Under the pieces are notes generated by a model, which worked only from the letters and a program-made list of their open reading frames with translations, made no database searches and was not told where the DNA came from. 64,000 bases of DNA from Vigna angularis. Its lineage: Eukaryota; Streptophyta; Magnoliopsida; Fabales; Fabaceae. Made by a program: the position numbers and the translations under genes. Positions 11,662-22,575 of the stretch are shown here, piece after piece; within the stretch, counting starts at the first letter, position 1, and each line of letters starts with the position of its first letter. The DNA lies in assembly GCF_016808095.1 (NCBI RefSeq), contig NC_068980.1:15937388-16001387 (forward strand). Reading direction: 5' to 3'.

Positions 11662-13012
11662 CTTTATTTTTGAAAGTTTTCTTAATCTAAAGGGTTAGAA
11701 GATTCACTTAAACAATTCCCAAGTAAGAGAGGTGAGTCATGAAGATTGCTTAAGTTCCAAATCTTGCCTTGCCAGAAATGTCTTAGGTTACTAACTATTT
11801 TCCCCTTAAACTAAAATTACTTTTAAAATCAAAGGACAAGACTCAAACACAAAAACTAAAAAAAAAAATAAAAAAATTCAGACTCTAATCACCCCTAAAC
11901 GTGAAACACAATAATCAAAGGCAAACAATATCAAATTCTACTCCTATGGTGAGGCTTGTAGCTTTGACTAACAAGACACACTCACCGTCTACTATCAATG
12001 CAAGCAATGAAAATTGCCAAGATTGGAGAGAGCATCAAAGACTCTTTCAAACACTTGGTCTTAATGGCCTTTTTACAAGAAAACAAAAGGAGGCTAAATC
12101 TAAAACAAACTAGAATCAAGCTACACTACTCTACTGCTCCATGTATGCACCACTTTTGGAAATTGGTTCAGCTGCTCCATTGGTTGCATTGCTTTAAATC
12201 TGCTCCTTGGTCTTACACCTTCTTGGATTTGATGTGAAGAAATTGAGTAGAAGTTTGCCACGTTTCCAAGAGGAAGGTTGCTATATTGGAGAAAGGATTC
12301 TGGCCAGAATTGCTTGAAAAGTCTGCCACTAGTCTTAAATTCATACATTGTTGTTGTTTACTGAATTGGAACCTTCAGATTTGTGCTTTATGGACCAATG
12401 TTCATTCTGCTTTCTCTTTTCAATTCAATGAAACCTGCATTGTTACACACCATAACCAGCAGATATACTACAGCTAGCACTTGCAACTAAAATTTCAATT
12501 CAGCAAAATGATTATATGATCCTAAGTGCAGCAACTAAATTTCCAAAACTGAGTTTTTGTTTATGATGTATCAGTTTTCCAAAATCAATTTTACTCAAGC
12601 AGCAAAAGACTCGGTTCATTAGTGTCAATTAACGTGAAATGAGAAAATTGTTTGTTTTAATTGATCACCAATAATGAACGAAGTTGGTCAAAATATATAG
12701 CAGCACCAGTAAACCAGAAAACCCAATTGGTCTAAACAAGAAGTGATGAAAAATTGTTTTAAGTAGCTTTAATGATTTGAATTCTACACTTCCAATTGTA
12801 AATCCAATTCCATCAAGTGTTTTAAAAATCCTTTTGATCATTTAGAATGCCTCTCAAATCAAAACTGTATAAGCTAATTGCATAACTCAAATCAGATTCA
12901 GAAATTGAACTTTTTCAGCTTTGGAAAATATAGTGCAATATTTCTCTCGACAAGGCTATTTAGCTTTAGCTACAACCACTCAAATCTCACTTCTGAATTG
13001 TATTAAGGTGCT
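11662..13012. other. No recognisable gene; probable 5' leader of the 10-11 kb element
   Basis: AT-rich, with a few short open frames on both strands that look random. It lies upstream of the gag at 10852-11661. No LTR end or primer site is seen before the next LTR. Confidence 0.4.
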
Positions 13013-14346
13013 TGATGACAAATTTCTGAACACCGAAAACGGCGCCAAAAACTTGTAACCTCAGCAAGTGTGACCGAATCGTATCAAGTAATAAACTTGG
13101 TAAGACCAAGTATCGTTCTCCCAAAGGACTCACGGCCTACTTAGTTATATGACTTCTTGATTATTTAAGACTTGTGAAAATAAACAAATTCTTGAGGTTT
13201 CAAATGCAAAAGATAAAAAGTAAACATGTATGCATGAGTTTTGATCAATGGAAAGAAGAACACAAACACTTGGAACGAATTATATGGATGAGTATGTTGT
13301 TGGGGTAATCAATTTCATCTTATCCACTCTAATATATTTAGGAATTCATCATTCTTTTCATCAATGTTAATGCCACTCTCTAATTTACCTTAAACCCGAT
13401 GTCTCGGCGAAGAAAGCCTAATCATAATCACTAGTTTACAATGTCTTGTCTCCCTAGCAATTAATCATGCATTATAGTGAACAGAAGCTTAACAACAACC
13501 AACCATCATATTCCTATGTCTAGGTTTATACTACTATTGGGAGAGTTTCCCCGGATCTAGATTTTACCGTATGTGTCCATATCAATAAAACCAATAATCA
13601 TGACATCGAATGAGTTAAACAATGCATGCTTTGAGCAAAGAGGAAAAACCCTAACTAATGATGAAAGAAAGCATGTATCATAGATCTGATGTTTAAACAC
13701 AAAATTCCATATATGAGAGCTTCAAAAGATTACATTGATTCCCCAACAACAAGAAGAGTTTAGTTCACCATATTCATGGTGAAACTAGATGAAATACAAT
13801 GAAATAGTGAAAGATAGAACCCTAGAAAGTTGAGTAGGTAGCCTTAGCATCCAAAATCTTCCTCCAAGGGTTGGAAAGATGTGTGTTTGCTTCGTACTCT
13901 GCCAAAGATACAAACCCTAGGACGTCCTAAAGCTTATATACTATTCTAAAAATTACAGAAAAGTAGGCCCAAGCCCAAAATAATGGCGCTCAGCGGTAAG
14001 TGCGTGTGTTGAATTCTTCACCTCAGCTGCACTGTCACCCCTCAGCGGTGCCAACGAGTGTTAAGTAGTGCCGATTAGCGGTAAAATGGCATTGAGCGGT
14101 ACTTGCGACTTCTCTTCTTTTGCACTTTTTGAGTTCTTTTCTGATTCCATCTCTATCCTTCTTCACTTATTTCATCAAATTCACCTTAAAACCTGCATAA
14201 AACACTGAAATCAAGCATAAACCTGTCCAACTCTCTTATTTCCAAAAATATAAGCAAAAGCATGATTCCAAGTAGTTTCTAAGTGTTAAAGGTTGCTTTT
14301 ACTATCAATTTTAAGCAAGAAAATAACAGTTTTTCAACTGTTATCA
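13013..14346 (-). repeat. Ty3 LTR E (extended-end type)
   Basis: On the minus strand it runs TGATAACAG to GTCATCA. Its 3' end holds a fossil primer-site word (TTTTTGGCGCCGTTTTCGG) about 20 bp inside the LTR end. The solo LTR at 35798-37105 has the same arrangement. The flanks GTGCT and CATAC do not match, and the right side runs straight into a plus-strand LTR fragment. So this is not a clean solo insertion; it is probably a recombination product. Confidence 0.7.
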
Positions 14347-14624
14347 CATACATGAGAGGGAACTTGGTGAAATCTAACCCCAACAACATATTCATCTCAT
14401 ATTAAACAACATCCATTCACTGTGATATTCTGCTATTGATCAAACTGCATTCATATTTAATTTTCTGTCTTTGCATTTGAAACAAATGATCTCATTTTAT
14501 TTAAGTCTTAATAAATCGAGTTATCATCCGACTATCTAGTGTCGACAGTCTTCTGGGATACGATACTTGGTCTTACTATTTTATATTTCTTGTGCGATTC
14601 GGTACACTTGCCCACACGTCAACA
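14347..14624 (+). repeat. 5' LTR remnant of Ty3 element F, with primer site 14625-14648
   Basis: The last 278 bp of a plus-strand LTR are present, from CATGAGAGGGAACTTGG to the end GTCAACA. AGTTTTTGGCGTCGTTG follows, a decayed tRNA-Asp primer site that lies directly at the LTR end. The 5' part of the LTR is missing and replaced by LTR E. Confidence 0.75.
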
Positions 14625-14811
14625 AGTTTTTGGCGTCGTTGTCGAGGACTCAAGGTTTAAACTATTCTATTTGTGTGATTCTTGATTAACCTTGACTTTG
14701 TTTTTGCTTTTATTTTTTAATTTTAATTTTGTCTAATTTTTCATTTGTGTTTAGTGTCTTTTTTCTTTGTTTTTGTGCTAACAGAGTTTTCTAGGGTTTT
14801 GTGTCTAATTT

Positions 14812-17321
14812 ATGCAGGATACAGTTAGGAGCAGGAGCAACAAAAGTTCTGAACCTCTTGTTGCAAGACTTGAGACTAATAGAAGGCCGAGAAGAAGCAG
14901 ATTATCTAGAGAACCTTCTCTAAAGAGAATTTCACAGGCCTTACAATCTGATCAGGAAAGCATGGACAACAATGGTGGTAGACGTACCTTGGCAGATTAT
15001 GCAACAGTCGTTGGCCCTCACCATTTAACAGTATTGCAAGACCGAGGGTCAATGCCGCAAGTATGGAGATGAAGCCTGCGTTGATCCATCTAGTGAAGAG
15101 CAACCAATTCAATGGACTGTCAAATGAAAGTCCATATAAGCATTTGACAACCTTTAATGAGATATTCAATACTATGAAGCTGAATGGAGTTCCAGATGAT
15201 GCTAAACTGTGGTTGAACTCTTTTCCTGAAAATAGCTTGACTGAGTGGGAAGATGTGGTTGCAAAGTTCTTAAACAAATACTTCCCACAATCAAAGATCA
15301 ACAAAGGGAAGCAGGAAATATCTTCTTTCAGGCAAGGCATGAAGGAAACCTTGGGGCAAGCATGGGATAGATACAAAAGCTTGTTGAGAAAGACACCTAC
15401 TCATGGTTTTGATGAAGCAACGGTAGTCATTCTTTTCCTTGGAGTTCTTGGTTCACAAACTAAATTGATGCTTGATGCCTCAGCTAGAGGCAATATCAAA
15501 TGTAAGACTCTAGAGGAAGCATATGAATTGATTGACAACATGGCTACCAATGACAATGAGATGCACAGTGAAATAGGAGCTCCATCACAATCTAAGGGAG
15601 TTCTACACTTACAGTCTTATGATGCCTTGCTTGTTCAAAATAAGATTATAACTCAACAATTAGAGGTCTTGACAAAGAAGCTTTCTTAGCCACCAAAGGA
15701 GTGCCAGAATGTCTTACAGGTTCAACAACAACTTTGTGAACTATGTGGTGGTGATCATATTAATGGTCAATGTGATGTGCCTGAGAATCTCAATGAAGAA
15801 GTCAATTACATAGGCAACCAGTTTCGTTCCAACAATTACAATCAAGGGTGGAAATCTCATCCTAGCATGGAACAAAGTCAGTTTGGGCAAACTGGTAGAC
15901 AATTCAATAGACCACCACAGTAGCAACAACAATAGTGGCAACAACAACCCTCTTTAGCTGACAAAACTACAAAACTTGAGGAGACTCTTCAACAGTTCAT
16001 GCAGGCAACTCTTTCCACCCAAAAAAGCACTGAAGCTGCTATAAGGAATCTAGAGATGCAGGTTGGTTAAATAGCCAAGAAGTTGGAAGAGATACCTATC
16101 AACAGTTTTGGGGCTAATATTAAAGTTAACCCCAAGGAAGAATGCAAAGTTATTGTGAGCATAGAAAATGAGAGGGAGAAAGAGAAAGAAAAAGAGAGAA
16201 AAGAAAAAGTTAAGTTAAAAGAGAGAAGAAAACGAAGAGAGAAAAGAAAAAGAAAAAGTTGAAAAAGAAAAGAGAAAAGAAAAAGAAGAGAGTGAAAGAA
16301 AAAAAGAAAAAATTGAGAAAAATCTTCATCACCCTAAAGAGTGTTCAAGAAAAGAAAAAGAGATATAATTAGGGTGTTTTGAAGAAATTTTCAGAAAATT
16401 GGGGATTAAAATTCCTATGACTGAGGCATTGCAACAGATTCCTGAATATGCTAAGTTTTGAAGAACCTCCTCAAAAGAAAGAAATATCTAGAGGAGGAAA
16501 CAATTGAGGTACAGGGAGAGTGTAGTGTAATCTTGCAGAAGGCACCTCCTCCTGAGGTTAAAGACCTAGGAAGTTTCATCATTCCTTGCACTATCAAGGG
16601 CCATAAAATAGGGAAAGCCCTAATTGATTTAGGGTCCAGTATCAATTTGATGCCCTTATCTGTTCTTGAAAAGATTGGTGGTCTTGAAGTCCAGCCTGCA
16701 AAGATGACTCTGTTTATGGCGGATGGATCCACCAAAAAGCCCTATGGTGTTGGAGGATGTGATGGTACAAACTGACAATCTCAGATTCTTGGTGGACTTT
16801 GTTGTAATGGAGATGAAGGAAGATTTGGAGATACCTATTATTTTTGGTAGGCCTTTCATGAAAACGGCCAAGGTGATCATCAATGTTGATGATGGAACTA
16901 TAACACTCAAAAACCAAGAAGAATAGGTGATTTTCAATGTCTTCAATGCTTAGCAGCAAATCCAGGTGAAAAAGACTAGTCTCAAAGCTGCATGTGAAGA
17001 TGCACCAGAGATTAGGACTAAAGCTGCAAAGCCAGGCAAGAAAGGTAAAAAGAGTTTTCTGTCATAGGTAAAAGAAGAAGAAAAAGACAACAAAGGAGAA
17101 AATGTTCATCAAGACTCACTGGAAAATTATGAAGAACTTAGACCCTACATTCCAGTGAGTTTCAACATAAAGCTGTGGGTTGTGAAAGAACTCAGAACTG
17201 ATGGACTAATAGAGATTGAATCTCCAATTTCCAGGAGAATCAAAAAGGTGAACAGGAAGTTACTCAAGAACTATTGGTGTAGAGAAGAAAAAGATAACAC
17301 CAAGATCAAAGATGTGACATG
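14812..17321 (+). pseudogene. gag-protease pseudogene of element F (Athila-type)
   Basis: Begins at an ATG (14812) with an Arg/Ser-rich N-terminus. It contains the retrotransposon gag domain (15063-15560: LWLNSFPENS, KFLNKYFPQSK, GQAWDRYKSLLRKTPTHGF), a variant zinc knuckle CX2CX3HX4C near 15735-15775, a Lys/Glu-rich tract (16150-16350), and an aspartic protease (LIDLGSSINLMPLS near 16620, IFGRPFMKTAKVIINVDDG near 16840). A frameshift near 15065, one internal gap and several stops make it inactive. No RT, RNase H or integrase follows, so the family appears non-autonomous. Confidence 0.88.
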
Positions 17322-17329
17322 AGCCTATT

Positions 17330-17377
17330 GGGTCAAGCTAGTGATGTTAAAGAAGCGCTTACTGGGAGCCAACCCAG
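17330..17377 (+). other. Conserved post-gag module, element F copy
   Basis: A module of about 48 nt reads GGGTCAAGCTAGTGATG, then AAGCGCTT, then the hairpin CTGGGAGCCAACCCAG (17362-17377). It lies just after the gag-protease end, as in elements H, K, L and M. The 5-bp CTGGG/CCCAG stem is preserved although the loop has changed. Confidence 0.8.
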
Positions 17378-17619
17378 TGTTTTACAAACTTTTATTTTGT
17401 TCTTTAGTTTGAATTTTTGAATTTTATTTTTGTTTGTTTTGTGTTTGTTTGATTTTAGTGTGCTTAGTCTATAATAACCAATTGTTTGAGGGGTCAAGAG
17501 AGAGTAATTGTATGATTTGAGCGTGTTGTGAGGGCTTGGGAAAAGAAACTGGAAAATTCTAAGTTGAATCTGAGAACCCAAGGCCAGGAATACCAAAAAC
17601 AAGCCAAAAAAAGCTAAGG

Positions 17620-18394
17620 GTGAGTAGTGTCGCTCGCCACTTGAGCGCCCCCTGAGAGGCGCCCGGGCAGCGTGACTATAGAGTGGGTTTTAAGTTTGGG
17701 GCTCAAGCGGGATTTCGGCCCACTTCATTCTTTTTATGTCTAGGGTTCGCTCAAGCCTCCTCTCTCAGATTTTCTTCACTCTAGCCTCCCTAAATACTCC
17801 TCCTAAATTCTCTCCTCACTTTTCCCCTGGTTCATCCATCAAAAACCCTCTTTCTCACCATTTTTTCACAATTCAATCATTCAAGTTTGGGGTTTTGGTG
17901 TGTGTGGCTGTTGTAAAGTTCAGATTTCTTCCAATTGCTTGATCATTATCCATTAATCTCTTGTCTCCAACCAAGTAAGTCATTCCATTTAGTGTTCTAA
18001 GTTCTAAAAAGTTTGATTTTTGAATAATGTTGATAAAAAAAGTTTGATTTTTTATGATTGGCACTGTATATGCATGATTTACCAGTGTTTGGACCGATTA
18101 AATTGTGCTAATTATGGTTTGGACTGAGTTGAAACTGATTTGGGAAATAAAAAATATAGCAAGAACACGCTTGGCTACACCGCGCGCTACTCAAGCGCCC
18201 CCTGAGGGGCACCCGAGAGGTGAGCGGCAATGGTTGTTTTTCCTGGTTTGATTTGTTCTGGCTGTTTTGTTCTGTGCAGGTAGTGCTGAGGGATCTCTGT
18301 TTGGCCCTCAGCCAGAATAGGAAGAGTTATTGATTTTTTTTGGACTAATGCTTGATGATTTTTGTGTTTGTTTTATGAATCTTTATGTGTAGGA
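17620..18394 (+). promoter_or_regulatory. Putative internal promoter, leader and intron before ORF2 of element F
   Basis: A CpG-rich box pair (GAGCGCCCCCTGAGAGGCGC near 17643) is followed by a pyrimidine-rich leader. A consensus splice donor CCAA/GTAAGT (GT at 17975) and candidate acceptors GTGCAG (ending 18279) and GTGTAG (ending 18392) follow. The ORF2 ATG lies at 18395. The same order appears in element K. Seen: boxes and splice-like sites. Inferred: independent transcription or splicing. Confidence 0.4.
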
Positions 18395-18914
18395 ATGACC
18401 TCCTCTTCAAGCAAAAGGATTAAAACCCTTGGTACCAAAGACAAGGGAACTAAGAGGAAGGAGAAGGAGTAGTTCTACTCAAACAAGTTCAGAACTCCTG
18501 CTCATGAGAGATACTTCCCAATTGTGGAAGGAAGGAGACTACTGATGGAAAGAAAGGTGCCCAACATACCATCCCTGGCTCCTCAATTTGAAAGGGAGCT
18601 GAATAACAGACACTGGGGCCACCTGGCAATTTACCCCTCTTTTGCCAATGTTGATATCATCAAAGAGTTCTACACAAATGCAAAAGCATTGGAAGGAGAA
18701 GATGAGACGTACTTTAGCTACGTAAGGGGTAAGAGGATTGCCTTTGATGCTAACACTATTAACTGCTTTCTTGGTATAGACTGGGAGGGGGAACAACATC
18801 AGTTTGACACATCCATGCTGGAAGGAGTGGATTATGAGGATGTGGAGCGGACCATATGTGTTCCTGGAGGGCACTTTGAGAGGAACAAGTCTAAGGCACC
18901 CATCTACATCATTA
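18395..18914 (+). pseudogene. ORF2 of element F, truncated
   Basis: ATG at 18395 opens MTSSSSKRIK with a Lys-rich start. A single TAG at 18470 breaks it, then the frame runs on (RRLLMERKVPNIPSLAPQFE, EFYTNAKALEGE, TINCFLGIDW, CVPGGHFERN). It is cut at 18914 by a Sirevirus LTR fragment. It is homologous to the minus-strand ORF at 31500-32680 in element K. The domain resembles what is often labelled putative plant transposon protein in accessory ORFs of plant retroelements. Its function is unknown. It lies where envelope-like ORFs lie in Athila elements, but no membrane segment is visible. Confidence 0.7.
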
Positions 18915-19263
18915 TGTCGGTATCAAGACAACCGATATCTTAGAGTCGCGCAACGCAGCGGAATAAAATAGGCGGAAAGCGTGTTCGGTCACAACTTAAG
19001 TTAAGATGGTCCGTTTTTATAAATTTGTTTTCTTAGAGAAAATTTATCAAACAGTTGATGTGCGGAAAATGTAAAGAGTGTAGGGAGTAGAAAAATTCAA
19101 CACAGAATTTTTATCCTAGTCCGAATCAAAAGATTCTACATCCAGTTGTTAATCACTATAAAAAGAGATTAAAGTTTTCACTAAAAATCAGTTTCACAGA
19201 TTTACAATAGAGTGAATAAAATAGAAAGATAAAACCTTCCTTCGATGAACAAACTAGAAGGGT
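18915..19263 (-). repeat. Sirevirus-like LTR 3' fragment
   Basis: On the minus strand this ends ATTCCGCTGCGTTGCGCG then CTTGATACCGACA. It carries a GGATGTAGAATC and ACTAGGATAAAA block like the R-U5 part of the element G LTR (GGACGTAGGATTGG, CCAGGATAAAATC). It interrupts ORF2 of F on the left and is truncated by the LTR of K on the right. Confidence 0.55.
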
Positions 19264-20688
19264 TGATAAACAAAATTTTTGATCCCCAGCAACGGCGCCA
19301 AAAACTTGTTAACACTCCGACAAGTGTACCGAATCGTATCAAGTAATAATAAATGGTAAGACCAAGTATCGTTTCCCAAGAGACTCACGGCCTAAACAAA
19401 TATGTGATTTCTTGATTAAATAAGACTTGTAAATGAAATCATTATGTTTATATTGCGGAAAATAAACATGAATGCAAGTGTTGATCAATTGGATTGAAAG
19501 ATGCAAAAGCGATTGATGTAAAATATGGAATGATTATGTTGTTGGGGTTTCCGACTTATCCTATCCACTCTCATGTATTTATGAATTCATCTTCTTCATT
19601 AATGTTAATGCCACTTTCTAATTTACCTTAAACACGATGTCTCGGTGAAGAAAGCCTAATCCTAATTACTAGTTCACAATGTCTTGTCTCCCTAGCAATT
19701 AATCATGCATTACATTTGCACAGAAGCATAAAGGCAACCGATCCTCATATTCCTATGTTTAGGTAATATTGCTTCCGGAAGAATTTCCCCAGTTCTAGAT
19801 CTACCTATATGTGTCCATATCGATAACATTAATGATCATGCAGTTGAATGAGTTAAACAAAGCATGCATAGAGTATAGAGGAAAAACTCTAACAATTAAT
19901 GAAGTAAAGCATATATAATCAAGAATCAATTCAATACATGAGAGTTTCAAAGGATTACATCGTTTCCCCAAAAATAATGGAGGTTTAGTTCACCATAGAC
20001 ATGGTGAAACTAGATGAAAATAGTGAAAAGAATGAAAGATAGAACCCTAAAAGTTGAAGATCGGAGCTTCCACATCCAAAATTCGCCTCCGAGGGATGAA
20101 AGGAGTGTAATATCGCCTCTTTCTGTCGAAAGATATCCACCATAGGTCGACTAAACCCGTATATAGTTTATAAAAATAACAGAAAACTGGCCCAGGCCCA
20201 AGTTGACAGAACTCAGCGATAGGAATTGCGCTCAACGGTAAGTGCGGCACTCAGAATGACGCTCAACGATGGCGCCCAGGCGTGAAACAGTGAACTTAAC
20301 AGTAGACTCTGGTGCTTAGCGGTAGAAATGCCGCTCAGTGGTGACTGTGATACTTGGATTAGCCCTCAGAGATGGCGCTTAAGTGTCAGACAGAGAACTC
20401 AACAACAAGCTTGGTGCTCAGTGGTGAAAGTGGCGCTCAACGGTGGCTACGATTCTTCTTTTGTGACATTTTCCTTCCTTTCCTGAGTCCAACTCCTTGC
20501 TACTTCAACTTCTTCATCCAATTCATCTTAATTCTTGTCAAAACAAGGAAAAAGAAGCATAAAACCCATCCAACTCTCTTATTTCCACAACTTAAGCAAA
20601 AGCGTGATTTCAAGCTAGTTTCTAAGTCATAAAGGGTGCTTTAATGTCAAAATTAAGTATAAAAATAACGGTTTTTCAACCGTTATCA
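19264..20688 (-). repeat. 3' LTR of element K
   Basis: Runs on the minus strand from TGATAACGG to TTTATCA. The last 43 nt of the LTR (19264-19306) contain a full tRNA-Asp-type primer word (TGGCGCCGTTGCTGGGGA), although this is a 3' LTR where no primer site belongs. CGCTCAGCG-type boxes lie at 20210-20440, and a TATA-like ATATA lies near 20160. Left flank AGGGT; the matching right flank is lost. Confidence 0.85.
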
Positions 20689-20881
20689 CAACCCCAAACT
20701 TAGAACTTTGCTTTTCCTCAAGCAAACAAGATGTAACCCAGTCTTCCACCAATCAATACAATGGTTCAACACATTCAAAAACTCTTTCCTTCAAGACAGG
20801 TAATTACTCAAATCAGCACATCAAATAGAATTCAGTCAAGATGCACATATGCCTTGATTAAGAATAACTCATCATGGTGTT
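20689..20881 (-). other. 3' non-coding region of element K (first part)
   Basis: Begins, on the minus strand's far side, with the polypurine tract AGTTTGGGGTTG next to the LTR. It matches 38709-38880 of element L. It continues at 30650 after the H insertion. Confidence 0.75.
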
Positions 20882-22384
20882 TGATAGGTGTAAACTTTAC
20901 TTGTTTTTGTTACTTAAAATGTTGTGCTTTTGAGTGAGTTTTAGTGTTAATTCTCATGAAAAGTATACAATTGTGGTGTAAATATAGTTTTGATTGTTTA
21001 ATTATGGTTTGAGTGTTTTTGTGTGTTATTTCGCAGTAGAATAAGGATTGGATACTATCACAGACTTGGAGAGCGTCATGTGCAGTGCCAGAAGGATCAA
21101 ATCAACATGCCTGGACGCTTCTCGCCAGCAAACGGACGTTTGCCAAGCGAGAGCGGACGCTAGTCCAGCGAGAGCTGACGTTCGCCCAGCGAACGGACGC
21201 TCGTCCAGCGAGTGGACGCTCGTCGCCCAGCGAACGAATGTTCGTCGCCCAATGACGCTCGTCCCGCCAAGAAGCCAGCAAGTGGACGTTCGCCCAGCGA
21301 ACGGACGCTCGTCCAGCGAGTGGACGCTCATCGCCCAGCGAACGAACGTTCGTCGCCCAGCGAGAACGCTCGTCCAGCGAACAGTGGACGTTCGTCCAGC
21401 GAGTGCACGCCCGTGACCCAAAAGTAGACGCTCGCCTAGCGAGAGAGCGAACGCTCGCCCAGCGATGGACGCTCGCCCAGCGATCAATGGACACTCGCCC
21501 AGCGACGGACGCTCGCCCAGCGACGGACGCTCGCCCAGCGACGGACGCTCGCCCAGCGACGGACGCTCGCCCAGCGAGCGTACATTCGTCGCCCAGCGAA
21601 AAATCACTTACGGCCCTTCTCTTTAAAAACGCGATCCAGAGGCAGAAATGGAGGCTGGAGGGGAGGAGACTAGAGGACGCTGCAGAGCTCGTCTTGGGTG
21701 CTTCCAAGGTGGAAAATCACCAATTTCCACCGTTCAATCCATGCTTTATCGCTTCTATGATGTATATGTGTAGCTAGAACTCCATTTCACTGGGGTTGAG
21801 AGTACATTTCTGAAACTCTTTGTAATTTCTATATTAATGCATGATCTTGTATGAATTTTGTGTTCTATCTTTATTATGCATGCCTATGATGAGAATCTGA
21901 GCTATTTGAACGGTTAAATCATTGAGAAATGTTTGAGACCGCGGACCTAGGATAGAACTGCTAAAGGATTTCGAGTCCTAGACATAGGAGGAAATTTTTA
22001 GTCATCTGTGACATTGTGATTAAGGCAAATCTGATAACTGAATTATCTAAGAGATTAGGATTTAGTTTGAATGATTCTGAACCATCATCTGAGAGATCAG
22101 GACTGCATGCGCCTAGGATGTTGATGCTAAATTTTGAGGAATTGTGTTAGTAGAAAAATTACTTGAGTGATGAACTTGAAAATCAACCCCAGTGAACTTT
22201 AATTCATCTGTTTTTACCACTTTAATTTCATCTGTATGCAAATCTTACTTGTGTTGTAAAATTAATCGCTAAATTAGTAAACTTTAATCAATCTGTGAAT
22301 CAAAACAAATCTCTTGGGAAAATGATTTCCGGAGTTACCGGTTTATTACTTGTACGATTCGGTACACTTGCCGAGGTCTCAACA
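20882..22384 (+). repeat. 5' LTR of element H
   Basis: 1503 bp. U3 contains a CpG-rich minisatellite (about 21107-21600) ending just before a TTTAAAAA TATA-like box at 21623-21630. The LTR ends CAACA and the primer site follows at once, so the old (non-extended) LTR end is used here. Confidence 0.92.
21107..21600 (+). repeat. CpG-rich minisatellite, unit about 18 bp (GGACGCTCGCCCAGCGAC)
   Basis: Near-perfect units at 21480-21570 and more diverged units, often 17-21 bp, to the left. Most units contain CGCTCG or CGTTCG followed by CAGCGA, and many can form a CGCT/AGCG mini-hairpin. Open frames in all six frames (Ser-Leu-Gly-Glu-Arg-Pro-like repeats) are by-products of the unit length. Confidence 0.95.
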
Positions 22385-22575
22385 AGTTTTTGGCGCCGTT
22401 GCTGGGGATTTGTTTTTGTTTTCGTTGATTGTTTGTTGTTTATCTGGTTTAGTTGATTTTAGCTTTCTTTTTGTTTAAGTGTTATTGTGTTCTTATTTGA
22501 ACTTTTGTGCATATTTGTTATTATTCTGTAGAGATTGTGTCTTTTTGGATTGTTTCTTTTTAGTTTGTGTTTTGT

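Noticed and set aside
21026..21777. Open frames of 120-200 codons with Leu-Gly-Glu-Arg-Pro or Ala-Arg-Pro repeats
   Set aside because: They are frames through the 18-bp minisatellite on both strands, with the unit length a multiple of three; no start context, and both LTRs carry them.
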